From Adiantum capillus-veneris (taxonomy: Eukaryota; Streptophyta; Polypodiopsida; Polypodiales; Pteridaceae), in contig CM043958.1 of NCBI GenBank assembly GCA_014529385.2, positions 88,553,025 through 88,615,024 of the forward strand: DNA of 62,000 bases, written 5' to 3'. Positions 28,146 to 40,166 of this stretch are shown here, in pieces (position 1 is the stretch's first letter; each line of letters starts with the position of its first letter). The notes below the pieces were generated by a model that was not told the DNA's origin, made no database searches, and saw only the letters and a program-made list of their open reading frames with translations. A program made the translations under genes and the position numbers.

Positions 28146-28582
28146 TCACAAAATCATGCTGCAGTGACTGGCCACCATTGCAATTGGTATGATTTTGTTA
28201 CCCGGGTACATAATGAAAGTGATTTGGATTTGGATATATATTGTGGAATTGGAATTGGATTGGGAATTGGTATCTAATGGTTACTTTATCACGGCAGTGT
28301 TTACGTGATGAGACTTGACATTATGAGATTGATGATGAGTGTGACCAATGATATCCTGATTCATTAGGGTATGACATATACTGCTTATTCTAGTGGTATG
28401 GGACACTAGAATAGGTAGTATGTGGATGACGGCAGGCATAAGCTAATGTTGTTTAGTTTCATACATTTTTCTTTTATTATGTGATGTTTTTGATACAACA
28501 TACTAATCACTGTTTTTAACAAGTATTGTTTGCAGATTTTTATCTTCGCAACTAAGGACAATTGCTTTCCAACCGAGAGGTA

Positions 28583-29074
28583 TGTTATGGAATTGATATC
28601 TTATTATTTATTGCAGCTGTGTGACAGGTGGAAAAGGCTTGACCGAGCTAAGATATTGCAAAAGGATATCATATTTTTATGTACATTTTATTATTCAAGT
28701 GCTCTTTATGAGATTTGGCCATTTATGACCGGCCGGCCAGTTTGTACTCACTTTGACTATTCAAGAATCTATAAATTAAATACGTGCAAGAGGGAAATGG
28801 TCACTCTTGCACAGGGGGAGATTGCACCAAGTGCTCGTGTCTATTCTTCTCTCCTTCCCTCTCTTCTCTTTCGTCGTGCCAGGCATAGCACTCCGCTCTC
28901 GGAGGTGCGCCTGCGCATGTTCTCTACCTCTGTTCCTCTCTCTATCTCTCTTTGTTTGCGTACGTCATTGATTATGTGTGTTGCAATGATTCAGGTATAT
29001 CGATTTATCATTTTATGGTATGTATTGTGCTATTATGAGTATTTTGCAGGGCCATCGCGCTCCCGGATGTAGCA
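28583..29074 (+). repeat. LARD-1 3' LTR
   Basis: Begins TGTTATGGAATTG and ends GATGTAGCA, followed by the ATGAC target duplication. TATA box at 28770-28776. Confidence 0.92.
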
Positions 29075-29079
29075 ATGAC

Positions 29080-30329
29080 CATTGGAAAAACGAATGTCCA
29101 GAGCTTGAAAAAAATCTCAAACCAATTGAAGCCTATTGCATACAATGTTGCAAAAAGGGAGGAAACTTTCTGGAAGATTGTCCTAAAAATCCTTTGAACA
29201 AGGGAAAAACCATAGTAAACGTAGTCCAAGTGATGCCTAGTAGCTCATCAGAGAGTGAACCGATTGTTCCAATCAAGGTAATCACTAGAGTCCAGGCAAA
29301 GAAAAAGAAACACAACTCCTCCAAAGAATCAAAGAAACAAAAGGAACAGAAGGAAAAGATATTGGATGAGAAAACAAAAACAACGGGTTGAAATCGAAGA
29401 GAAAGCAAAGAAGCTAGCACAAGACAAGTTGAAAGAAGCTGGCAATGAATTCAAGGAAACAATCGTGAAATCTGGAGGATCCATTCTGGTTGATAAAATT
29501 TTTGGGCCTATTAATGCCACCTTGGAAGCCAACGAAGTAGGAATTAAAGCAGGCCAAACCATGGAAAACAAGTGGAAAAACTATCCATATCCAGACATGG
29601 AAGTAGCTAAGTTGGAAGCTTATCAAAATTTGGTAAGAGTCACATAATAAATGCTGGAAAAACAAAAACCCAAGCTTGAAAGTATTGCAAAACCTAAAGA
29701 GCTTTGCGGTAGAAGAAACGAAAGCAAAATCTGATGTGGTGGTAGAACCACACCTTGAAACAAATGAACCAGAGCTTATAGTGCCGGACAGCAAAGATGC
29801 CTTGGACGGAATCCCATTCGTAGAGGAAGACTAGCCAGGCCACTTATGGGAAAAAGTGAGAGAGATCAATGATGGGGGCCTAACTCTAAAGTCAGCTCCT
29901 ATAGAGGAAGTCTGGTTGGATAACCTACCTTCTGATATGAACATGGATTTACAATCCTTGTATGGGGATTGCGGATCGGAAGCTTTAGGAATGTCGAAAC
30001 CATTGACATTAAAAACATTACCTTCTTACTTGGGAGATAACGAAGATGAATCCATCGTGTGCAAGGCCGCTCAAGTAAAAAGAGTTGAGAAGACCCTAGA
30101 AGTAGACAACATTCATTCAATCATGTCTACACCCATCCAATGCACACTTACTTTGGGAGAACTGTTAAAACTCATACCATACTTGTGGAATGATTTACAG
30201 AAAACCCTAGAGAAGGTGGTGATAACGGGGTTAATCTCGAAGAATTTGGAAAATTTGAAAAATGAAATGGAAAACAAAGAGATTCGATCAGTTCCTATTG
30301 ATAACCGGCTTTTGAAACCATGCCCGTGA
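29080..30329 (+). pseudogene. Gypsy-1 gag, last part
   Basis: It starts with the second half of the zinc knuckle (HWKNEC), then a second, imperfect knuckle (CIQCCKKGGNFLEDC, no His in place). A Lys/Glu-rich linker shifts frame near 29375. A segment with KSGGSILVDKIFGPINATLE ends at stops near 29645, and a last open stretch of 157 codons (29856-30329, SAPIEEVWLDNLPSDMNMDL; MSTPIQCTLTLGELLKLIP) resembles the spacer that in plant Gypsy elements precedes the protease. No protease follows. Confidence 0.8.
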
Positions 30330-30339
30330 TAACCACACC

Positions 30340-30356
30340 CTAAGGAAGGGAGGGTT
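30340..30356 (+). other. Polypurine tract before the LTR at 30357
   Basis: AAGGAAGGGAGGG stands just before TTTGTTACC. The corresponding place in Gypsy-2(-) reads CCCCAAGAAGGGGAGAG before TATTACC. Confidence 0.65.
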
Positions 30357-30499
30357 TGTTACCAAAAAAAAGGAAAAAAAAGAAACAAAAAAAGGTCCTT
30401 TAATTCACCATATCCCCCCCCCCCCCCCCCCCCCCCCCCTAAGGTTAACCACCAGTAGGGCGCCGCCAGTTTGGCCACACCCCTCCATTATCACCACAA

Positions 30500-30630
<131 letters not shown>

Positions 30631-31283
30631 CCCAGCCCCGCCCATATTCTCTCTCTCCTACACACCCGCTGCATCATCCGGCCCGACAGGTGCCTTTGGT
30701 ATCTCTATCACACTTCAGCCCCAGCGGGCCACCATAGATAGTATCCTCTCTCTCTCTTCCAAATATTCCCCCCCCCCTCTCTCTCTCTTCCAAATATCCC
30801 CCCCCCCTCTCTCTCTGCTTGTCCACACTCCAGCCCCGACGGACCATACCCCCACCTCCTCTTGTCCACACTCCCTTTGGCCTTAAGCACCCCCCCCCCC
30901 TGTTTTCTTCCCCCCCCCCCCCCCCCCCCCCCCCCCTCATAACCCCTATCTCTCTCTCTTCTTCTCCTCCCTTGGTGGGAACCACCCCTTTACTTACTCC
31001 CCCTCTCCTTCTCTCGTTGACTAAGCATACCGCCTCCCACCCCCCTTCTTGTCGCGCCCGCTGTCCATACCCCACCCCACTCCCGGGCCTTGCACTCATC
31101 CCCTCCCTGTCGCACGCATTTCTGCCATACACCACACCCCCAGCTCTATCCCCTTAACCCTCCCTCACCATCTCTTGCGCTCTCTCGTGCTCTCTCTTGC
31201 CTGCAAGCTGCACGGCTCCACTCCCACCGCATGCGCTCTCTGCACACACAGCCCATGCTGCGCCGCTTAACATACACACACAT

Positions 31284-31284
<1 letters not shown>

Positions 31285-31350
<66 letters not shown>
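31285..31350. repeat. 66-base poly-C run in the LTR
   Basis: An uninterrupted C homopolymer, with a CACATA repeat on its left side. The inverted copy has a comparable G run at 43560-43612. Lengths of such runs are unsure in any assembly. Confidence 0.9.
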
Positions 31351-32038
31351 ACCATCCTCATCCCATCTCTCTGTCGCCCACTACACTGCCGAAAAGCACT
31401 GAAAAAAAACTAAAATATATATATATATATATACATTATATACACACCACACCCCCATTCCCACGCACGGTCTCGTACACACCCGCTTCCATATACATAT
31501 ACACGCAGCTATACACACACACACACACACACACATATATACAAATATATTCACGTACCCATATATACACACGACACGTGTATAGGCACGCATTCTTTAA
31601 AAAAATCCAAAAAGAAGGATCTTACGCCATTAACATCAACAAAAAGAAGGAGGAACCCAAAGCATGCGCCGCCAACAACAAAAAGGAGAAATGCGTTGAA
31701 GGCATGGCCCGGTCGACCCCGAAAAGAAGTACGCATTACACCGACGCACCGGCAACACACCATTCGCCGGCATCACGCAACCACGATGCCATTTTCAGTA
31801 AATTCTAGGTTATGTTCATCATTTCTTCAGTTTTCACCCAAGCCTTATAAAATTCCCCAATTTGTAAATTCCTTCTCTCAAGGTGATGGTCACAAAGGCC
31901 CACCTAGAGATTCTCATCTTTTAATAACCTCCCAAAACAAAGCAAGGGTCAACCACACCGGGCCCACCACTTGCTTTGTCTCCTCGATTAGCTTACCCTA
32001 ATCACATCGGGATTACCATAATCCAAGCAGCCAACACC

Positions 32039-32045
32039 TATAAAT
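32039..32045 (+). promoter_or_regulatory. TATA box in the Gypsy-2 LTR
   Basis: CCTATAAATTGG, about 700 bases before the LTR end, a plausible start of U3-R transcription. Confidence 0.55.
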
Positions 32046-32418
32046 TGGCACTGAGAGGTCACTATCGGGGGGGGGGGGCAGTTCATGAGAGGTCAGCACT
32101 TGGTAGAGTGTAGTGGGAAGAGTTGACACTATTGGCATCACGGGGGAGGGGGCTTGTGTGTTGGTTTACCTTGGGAATTGCACCATGCAAAGGGAGCCAC
32201 GTCTCGACTCCAATGGTTGATGCACACACGTATACATGCTCTTGGTAGCAAGCTTCACAATCATTGAGTCGTATTATAGAACGCACCAAGTAGTTGCACC
32301 ATCTTCTCTCCCTACCTCTATATCACCACAGTGTGCTGCCTCGCTGGAAGGAAGGTCATTGTAAATACTGCAGAACTAATTCTCCCTCACACCCCGGAGG
32401 GTTTTCATCATTTGTCAA

Positions 32419-32587
<169 letters not shown>

Positions 32588-32743
32588 GTTTGCGGTGTTC
32601 ATATCATTGTGGTCTGCATCCTAGCCGCTCAAAGCTAGGTGGTGCCCCCCCTGTTCGCTTTATCGTGACAAGCTCGAGGCGCTCCATTCGGCCCCCGATG
32701 TTTTAGAGGTCTTCGGGGTTCGGGGTTCGCTTTGCTCCCGTCA

Positions 32744-32760
32744 TTTGGTGCCCCCACGGA
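32744..32760 (+). other. Gypsy-2(+) primer binding site
   Basis: TTTGGTGCCCCCACGGA starts right after LTR end GTCA; the inverted copy has TTTGGTGCCCCCACTGA. It differs from the Gypsy-1 site, so the two elements used different primer sites. Confidence 0.7.
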
Positions 32761-32818
32761 GGAGGGCTTCTAAGAACCCTTCGGTTTACAATGCTGAAAG
32801 TGACGCACGCCATCAATC

Positions 32819-33783
32819 ATGGACAAATGGCTGAACGAATTTTCTAACTGGAGGACGGAAGAAGAGGAGACTAAGGAGGCACTAGCCGCCTTCATTGAAG
32901 TACTACTACCAGGCTGCAGTGTTGTCAGTATTCAAGAGGTAAATTCTCCATCTCGTGTTGCTCGTTCTAACCACAAATTGAGAGCATTAGGTGGGAGGTC
33001 AGTGAAGTGCCATCACTGTTGTCAACCAAAACACACTGTCAATGAGTGCCAGCAACAAAGGCAACAAAGGGGCTGAAATCGTCTACATCGACATTCATCG
33101 CGAAGAAGTCATTCACATCAAAGAAGGAAGGAAAATGGTAAGGCCTCTTTTCCCTAAAGAAACTGGAGTCAAAGTTATAACCTTCATTCCAAAATGGCCT
33201 AAGGGGGCTGCTCGAGACAAAGGTAAGGAGATGTTAAGCCAGTCTGGAAACACATGACCCTGAAGGGAGAAACATTTGGCCAAGCAAGTACTTCAAGCTC
33301 AGAAAGTCAGGTTGTCCCAGCTTGCCAAAGAGGAAGTCATCCGAAGCTAAGCGACGGAAGGTCGCCTACCGATTTGCATGACGCATGCGAGTGCTACCAA
33401 TCCACTTCGACAATCCTGAAGAAGAAGTGGTAAGAAGATTCCCATGTCCTAGGGAAGAGTGGTTCGGCTACTGCTCTCGCTGTTTTGGAAGACGGGTAGA
33501 GGATCTTCCTCCTCTCCCTGTACAACTTATCCTGAAGAAGCTCTCTACCATGGGTGAAACCCAGTGGGCTGGAGACGAGTTGCAGGTGAATGGAGTAGAA
33601 TTCATCCAACACGCCAACTACAAAAATTACCTGCAATTGCTACTAGCCAAGAGGCTGAGAGTGGTCAGACACGTCGCCATCACCCCATACGTGCTGAGCA
33701 ACGAAGGAAAGGTAGAGCCCATGAAAGGCGACGACCTCCTGTTGATGTTCCAACTCATCAACACTGGCATGGTAAGAGTATAA
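32819..33783 (+). pseudogene. Gypsy-2(+) pre-gag ORFs, one with a zinc knuckle
   Basis: The first frame (32819-33076, 85 codons, MDKWLNEFSNWRTEEEE) ends with a CX2CX4HX4C knuckle, CHHCCQPKHTVNEC. An overlapping frame (33042-33257) continues with GAEIVYIDIHREEVIHIKEG. A third (33385-33783, 132 codons) contains MRVLPIHFDNPEEEV, CPREEWFGYCSRCFG and LLLAKRLRVVRH. The same pieces occur in Gypsy-2(-). Ogre elements are known for an extra ORF before gag; a zinc knuckle there is what stands out. Frame changes mean either decay or introns. Confidence 0.65.
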
Positions 33784-34108
33784 GTAAGTATTCCACCCTC
33801 TGTGCATGATGGAAAACGGGCCGACAGCATTCCCGTTCAGATTCCCATAGCATATGCATGTGAATATCTATGTAGATAGGAAAGTCTTCTACCAACAGAA
33901 GATCGTGTACCTATTCAGTGAGGCGGTTCTAGGAGAAATCCTTAATTTCCCAAATCCTATCATTCTCCCCATATTGGATTACCATCATTTCTTTAATGTT
34001 TCTATCTTTATCATGTTTTAACCTATCCACCCAATCCTATAAAAAGCCGCTATGAGCCACTACTGTTGTTAAAAAAAAAAAGGTTTGTAATTTCTTGAGT
34101 CACTACCA

Positions 34109-35287
34109 TGGCAAGTGTTTCTTTCCCCACTTTCAGTGGAAAGAAGGGAGAAGATCTCACCACCGACTTTTGGGATGATTTCGACATTGCTTGTGTCGTC
34201 TCCATAACGATTTCGACATTGCTTGTGTCGTCTCCAACAAAGATGACGACGCTTCACAACTTCGAATTTTTCCTCTACCGATGAAAGTAGAGGCCAAATC
34301 CTGGTATAATGCATTGCCCCAGGCTACCAAGAATGCATGGATGTGTTAAGGGCTGCTTTTGTAAAGAGGTTTGGTGGAGGCACAATCTCGGAGAAGCTAT
34401 GGCAGCTACTGATGGAATTGAAGCGGGGAGGTCTACTAGAGTATGCCATGTATGAGTCCAAATTTGTGGACTTATGGGAGAGATGGGTTGCCTCACTGGA
34501 GGAAGGCGAAGGAGCGCCTAATTTCCTAAAGAAGAGCCGTTTCATTGCTGGTCTATGGTCGCCGCTTAGAGAGAAGGTGAAGGGAAGGTTTCCTGCAACA
34601 TATGAGTTGGCAGTCGAAGTAGCCCGCCTTAAAGACAAGAAGCTGCGCATGCAAGCAAGAGTAAACGAGTCAGAGGAAACAAGCTCGGCCCGACCAACCC
34701 CAGTGACTGCAACAGCCAGTCATAGAACCCAACCACAAGAGGCATCAAAAGAGCAGCAAGACCTGCTGAGTCGCATCACCACCCAACTAGAGAGTTTATC
34801 CGTGCATCTGGTGCAGCAAGGCCATGCACCTGTCAGGAATCCAGAACAAGGAAGAGGACAAAGAAGGCAGAACCAAGAGTACCACTGTTACAACTGCGGG
34901 GAAGATGGACATGGTATGTACTACTACCCACATCCAAGGAGGCAGAATTTCAATAGAGGGGGAAGACAGAATCAGATTTCTCTGCCAAGAGCAAGACCAC
35001 CACCACCTAGGCAACCAGGGCCCATCCCACCGGTCCAAATCCTTCAACCACCTGTACAACAACAACCACCACCCCAACCTCTCATTCCACCATTACCCCC
35101 ACCACCTACTGTGACCCAAGCGGTGATTGTATTAGCTTGGAGTCTAAAGGGAAGGCAAGGTAGAAGAATCACTTCGAGAGAATCACAAAGGGAAAGCAAA
35201 GGTAGAATAAGTGGATGCTATGGGAGTGAAGCGCGCCAGGCACGAGGAGGCCTCTCAAAGAGAAGAGAAGAGGAAGGCCGAGTCTAG
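34109..35287 (+). pseudogene. Gypsy-2(+) gag, broken by a 32-bp duplication
   Basis: Start ATG 34109 (MASVSFPTFSGKKGED). A tandem 32-bp duplication at about 34170-34234 (GATTTCGACATTGCTTGTGT...), absent from the minus copy, shifts the frame early. Frame resumes from 34337 with RAAFVKRFGGG and WERWVASLEEGEGAPNFL (capsid-type gag). The knuckle CYNCGEDGHGMYYY has lost its last Cys, which is kept (GMYYC) in Gypsy-2(-). A Pro/Gln-rich tail follows, then a basic stretch to 35287. Confidence 0.85.
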
Positions 35288-36602
35288 CAAGCAAGCAGCT
35301 AAACCACGATGGAAGATAGACATCGTGGACTTCTCACTAGGTGAGTATGCAAAACCCTATGACTTAGTTCAGATTTGTTAATGTAGGGCCCGAAGATAAC
35401 TTGGCCCCAATTACTCCACCTTGCACCAAGAATGAGGAGGCAATGGAAAAAAATGATAAGTAACACGAAATCAAGACCCAGGATAGCTGGGGCTATCTCT
35501 GGAAAGGATCTCGACGACATCCTACCAACCATGGATGCTCACATCAAGGGGAAATGAATCTCAAACGTCTACATAAATGGTGGCACACAAATATGCGTCA
35601 TGAGTGAAAAGATGATGCACCATCTAGGTCTAGAGGTAAGTAGGCTGGCACCCTAGGCCGGCACCCTGCCGAGCCAAAATGGAAAACAATGTAAGAGTAA
35701 AATGCGTAGGCATTGTAAATGCGATCAAAGCCCGGGGGATTCACCATGGAAAAATTACCGCACCACGTAAGTGCAAGGGAAGGGGTTTTTTTTACAAGTT
35801 ACATAAGCGTATAAGTTAGGGGAAGGCCCGCAATAATTTATCTCTCAAGCCAAAAAATAAGGGAGGGGGTATCATATTTATTGGTTGGGGCAAGGGTGGG
35901 GGAGAAGTGAGAAAAGGGAAAAATGAGAGGAAGATTTTGTGTTTCAAAATCATGGCTGCTACAAAGATCCATGCAAGAACTAACACTTCTTTGTATCAAT
36001 TGCTTGTTTTGTGATTACAGTTCCTTTGTTAAGGGATGAAAGCTATAAAGAGTTTTTATAGATGCAAATTTACACAAAGAACCTATCACAACTTTATGAC
36101 CACGTTTTTTGAGTAACTTATATGGGGTAGAATTGGACGAGTAGCTAGAGTTCAAGCTGAGCGGGTACATAGTTTTAAAGTCAAACTAAAACACATTGAG
36201 GGTACAACTAGTTATCAACATAAGTGGTTCCTTAGTACGTTGCCAGTCACTATGCTAAACGCTCTTTGACTAGTTTTACTCAGTTAGATCATGTGAGACC
36301 TAAATTTTATATGTAAGATAGGGGTATGATAATTTTTTGCATTGATTGTTGTATAAGCGTAGGAAGGGGGGTCATATTCCCTAGGATGAGTCGTATATAG
36401 GAGTTTTATCAAAGTTGTCCGCTCGCAGGTGGCGTCCCGTTTTATATATAGAGTGAATTCCCCGGGGATCAAAGTAAAAGCATTCAATACATAAGTGGAG
36501 GTAGACATCTTCGTCATGCCACACAAAGGGGAGGGCTACCCCATCATTCTTGGGAGGCCTTGGCTTATGGCTATGGAGGCTAAACAAGACTAGAGCACCG
36601 GC
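35288..36602 (+). pseudogene. Gypsy-2(+) protease region, interrupted
   Basis: Homologous to 51257-52115 in the minus copy. The active-site segment reads YINGGTQICVM here against YIDGGVQICVM there, so the catalytic Asp is lost (D to N). A frameshift lies near 35380, and a 736-bp DNA transposon splits it at 35731-36466. The last part, MPHKGEGYPIILGRPWL, matches the retropepsin C-terminal ILGRPWL motif. Confidence 0.8.
35731..36466. mobile_element. 736-bp non-autonomous DNA transposon with 8-bp target duplication
   Basis: The ends read CCCGGGGGATTCAC and, inverted, CCCGGGGAATTCAC (13 of 14 alike). GATCAAAG flanks it on both sides (35723-35730, 36467-36474), and the homologous empty site in Gypsy-2(-) has a single GGTCAAAG. 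An 8-bp duplication is typical of hAT, P and Merlin-type elements, but the CCCGGGG end is not a terminus I recognise. It has no coding frame. Confidence 0.88.
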
Positions 36603-38277
36603 ATGATTAAGATGAAGGACGCTAAAGGGAAGTCCATATTCTACGACATGAGGATTGGAAAGCAGTGCAACATGATCTTGGAGGCTTCAGAAGATGAGTC
36701 CACCAGCAACTATTCGTCTACCTCAGGAGAAGAGACAACCACCACCGATGGAAGTGACAGTAGCATCGAAGTGATGGGGGTCATTCTTAAAGACCCAAAA
36801 AGATTGACACAATCTGAAACACACCCGACAAACGAAGAGGGATCATCAGGTACGAAGTCCTTGGAGGATGCAGGTAAGTTACAAAAAATGCTCTCAAAGG
36901 AGTTAACATATGAAGAAAGGAAGGAATATATCTCCATGCTAGGTAACTTCACTACTTTGTTCATTGATGGCTATGATAAGATCATAGGAATTACAGTAGT
37001 GCAACACCACATAAAACTCAAGGAAGGCAGTAAACCCATAGTGCAAAAGCTCAGAAGACTTGGAGTAATCCAACAAGAGGCACTACTTAAGGAAGTGAGA
37101 AGTTTGCTACAAGCAGGTTTCATCTACCCTATCGAAGACTCAGAGTGGGTCTCCCCAGTAGTAGTCACACCAAAACAAAATGGTAAGTGGAGAGTCTGTG
37201 TGGACTATAAACCTCTCAATGCAGCCACAAAAAGGGATCACTTTCCCCTCCCATTCCAAGATGAAATACTCAATGAAGTGGCGGGTCACGAACGATACAC
37301 AGTGTGTGATGGCTACTCAGGATGCTTCCAGATTAGCATTGCGGAAGAAGATCAGAAGAAGACAACCTTCATCACACCTTGGGGATGCTTTGCTTACAGG
37401 GTGATGCCTTTTGGCCTCACTAACGCCCCGGCCACATTTCAGTGCTATGTGACCTTTGTTTTCCAACCCTACTTTGGAACGTCAATACGGGTTTTCATAG
37501 ATGATTTTTGCATCTATAGTTCACGAGCCTTTCATTTAAGCAAAGTCTATGATGGCTTAACTACGCTACAAACCTTGGGTGGCCAGCTCAACGTGGATAA
37601 ATGTCACATTGGTGAAAGCAAAGTCACTCTCCTTGGCCATGTAATTTCAACAAAAGGGATTGAGGCTGACCCTAGCAAGATTCAAGCCTTGGTATCTTTG
37701 TCGTCACCCACCACCGCTAAGCAGTTGGTTTCTTTCCTTCAGAAGGTAAGAAACTTAAGCAGGTTCATTCACTTGCTATCTCAAGTGGTCCTTCCCCTAC
37801 AAAAACTCACCCAGAGGGATGTCACTCTCATGGAGTGAAGAGAATGAGCAGCAGTTTACTAAGGTAAAGAAAATCCTAGCTAAGCTTCCCACTATTTCAC
37901 CTCCTAAGTGGGAGGAGCCATTTTATGTGAACCCACTATAGTGTAGGAAGTGATACACTCGGAGCCGTGCTAATGCAAAAGGACCCCCAAACTTCTTTCA
38001 TGCGTCCTATTTACTTCTCTGGTCGTGTCATGAACCCATCAAAAAAGGGTTTTACCGAAGTAGAACACATGGTTCTGGCACTAATGTTTGCTACCACAAA
38101 GTTCCGCTCCTATCTCCTGCCTAGACCCTTTGTAATCCTGACAATGGAAGAGGTTCTCCCATATGTAATGTGACACATGGATGTCTCATCTAGGATCTCA
38201 TAGTGGTTAATTAGATTACAAGAGTTTGACTACACCATGCAAGTAGAAAAATCCACCAGGGCTAGTTTAGCGGGAAT
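36603..38277 (+). pseudogene. Gypsy-2(+) reverse transcriptase and start of RNase H
   Basis: A 411-codon open stretch (36603-37838) begins after the protease. RT motifs: SEWVSPVVVTPKQNGKWRVC, VDYKPLNAATKRD, MPFGLTNAPATFQ and the catalytic VFIDDFCIYSS (~37497), then LLGHVIS. A frameshift near 37835 precedes the RNase H-like segment (VNP..., MQKDPQTSF, FSGRVMNPSKKGFTEVEHM). That segment lacks the usual CDAS aspartate. The element breaks off at 38277 in STRASLAGI. Confidence 0.9.
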
Positions 38278-39135
38278 TTACTTCAAATCAAAATCATACT
38301 CAGCCAACAATTCAATCCATCTCCTTTGTCTGTTGTTTAACAATGGCTGAGTGAAAATATACTTCAAACTTTGATGATCAGTACGCAATTCAAATTTGAC
38401 ACCAAGCAAAAGATGACGCCAATGTTTCAATGCATGAACAACAGCAAGCAATTCTAGATCATGTGTTGCATAGTTCAATTCATGTCGTCTTAATTTCCTA
38501 GACTCATATGCAACCACTCTTCCTTCTCGTGTCAAAACACAACCTAATTGTTCACCACTAGCGTCACATGACACAACAAATGGTTTGCCCATCTTAGGAA
38601 CTTTTAAAACACAATTTTCGGCTATTTTAGCCTTCAAGGTCTCAAAAGCAGTCTCACAGGTAGAAGTCCACACAAAACCCTTGTCTTTCTTGGTCAATTC
38701 GGTCAAAGGACTTGCTATCTTAGAGAAATCTTTAATGTGTGCTCTCTCATATTGTGCTAGACCCATAAAGCTTCTCACATCCCTTAATGACTTATGTGTT
38801 GGCCACTCCACAATAGTCTTAACTTTGTCAAGATCAATGTGAATCCCCTCTTTAGAAATCACTCCTTTCCCAAATACACAATTTGATCCTTTGCAAAAGA
38901 ACACTTACTTGCTTTGGCATACAATTTATGTTCACGCAAAACCTCAAATGTTTTCTTTAAGTGCAATGCAATGATCTTTTTCATTCTTAGAATACACAAA
39001 AATATCATCCAAGAATACCAGAATGAAGTCATCAAGATACGGGTGAAAATATTATTCATTAAGCACATGAAAGTTGCTGGTGCATTAGTCAAACCAAAAG
39101 CAAGAACTGTAATTCATAATGTCCATAACGTGTAA
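38278..39135 (-). pseudogene. Gypsy-3 reverse transcriptase (end) and RNase H
   Basis: The upstream RT part contains TNAPATFMCLMN and a VFLDDI-type motif in shifted frames near 39020. From 38904 a clean frame of 208 codons follows: HIDLDKVKTIVEWP, VRSFMGLAQYE, SKIASPLTELTKK, then RNase H with VSCDASGEQLGCVL, YATHDLELLAVVHALKHWRH and LRTDHQSLKYIF, all catalytic residues being present in this part. It is cut at 38278. Confidence 0.9.
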
Positions 39136-40166
39136 CGAAAAGCAGTCTTTGGAATGTCCTCGGCCTTGATGCGGATTTGATGGTAAGCCAGAATGAAGGT
39201 CTACCTTTGAAAATATTGTGGCACCACTCAAATGGCTAAGAAATTCATCTATGTGAGGAAGAGGATATTGTTCTTAATGGTCTGTTTGTTTAATCCCCTG
39301 TAGTCAATGCATAACCCTATATGTAACAATCCTTTTTCTTTTGGAATAACACAGGACTACCCCAAGGAGATACACTAGGTTTAATGAAACCCTTTTTCAA
39401 AAGATCATCAAGTTGTATCTTGAGCTCTTTAAGCTCATCAATATTGAACCTGTATGAGCCCTTGAATAAGGTTTCTCATGGATATAGATCTAAATGGCGT
39501 GGTCTATCGCTCTAAGGCGGAGGCATACCAGAAGATCATCTGAGAACACATCCTTAAATTCATGTAAGAGATCCCTCACAAATTCTGGATTTGATATTCT
39601 TTCGTTTATTCCCAGATTCTTCTTTAATCTCGTTAGCAAACACAAAGAATGTCCTCACAACACCAACATGTCTCACGGTCTCCACCACCCTCACTCACAT
39701 CTTCTCAAAAGTTTCATGGAATGAAATCAAAAGTGATTTAGTATTTCCTCCTCAGCTTTAATCATCACATGACCATCTCTGTTTTTAAAAACCCAATTAT
39801 TCAAACACCCATTCACATTCCCTCTCACAATCAATGCAATGCATGATTCGCAGCCAACCAATCCATCCATTCACAGAAAAACATCCTACTTCCCGTACAC
39901 CATCGCCAATAACATAAAATTCTCCCTTCTCGAATGTTTCTCTTTTGTTCATCAAAAAAGGTAAGTTTTAGAATATGACCCTATGTATAAAATGTTTCTT
40001 CCCATTGGCCAATTCTACAGTCTCCTAACGTGGAATCAGAATTCAATTTCAAAGGTTTGTGCAAGCTTGTTTAGACATAAAACAATCGTAATGCTATACT
40101 ACCAGAATCAATGAGAAATTCACACAATTTCAGTCAGTCCTATCTTACCCCAAATTCTTATAACGG
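39136..40166 (-). pseudogene. Gypsy-3 pol remnant (RT N-terminal and protease area)
   Basis: Between RT and gag the minus strand keeps short scraps of coding sequence but no frame over about 60 codons. Several indels and stops make domain borders unreadable by eye. Confidence 0.5.
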
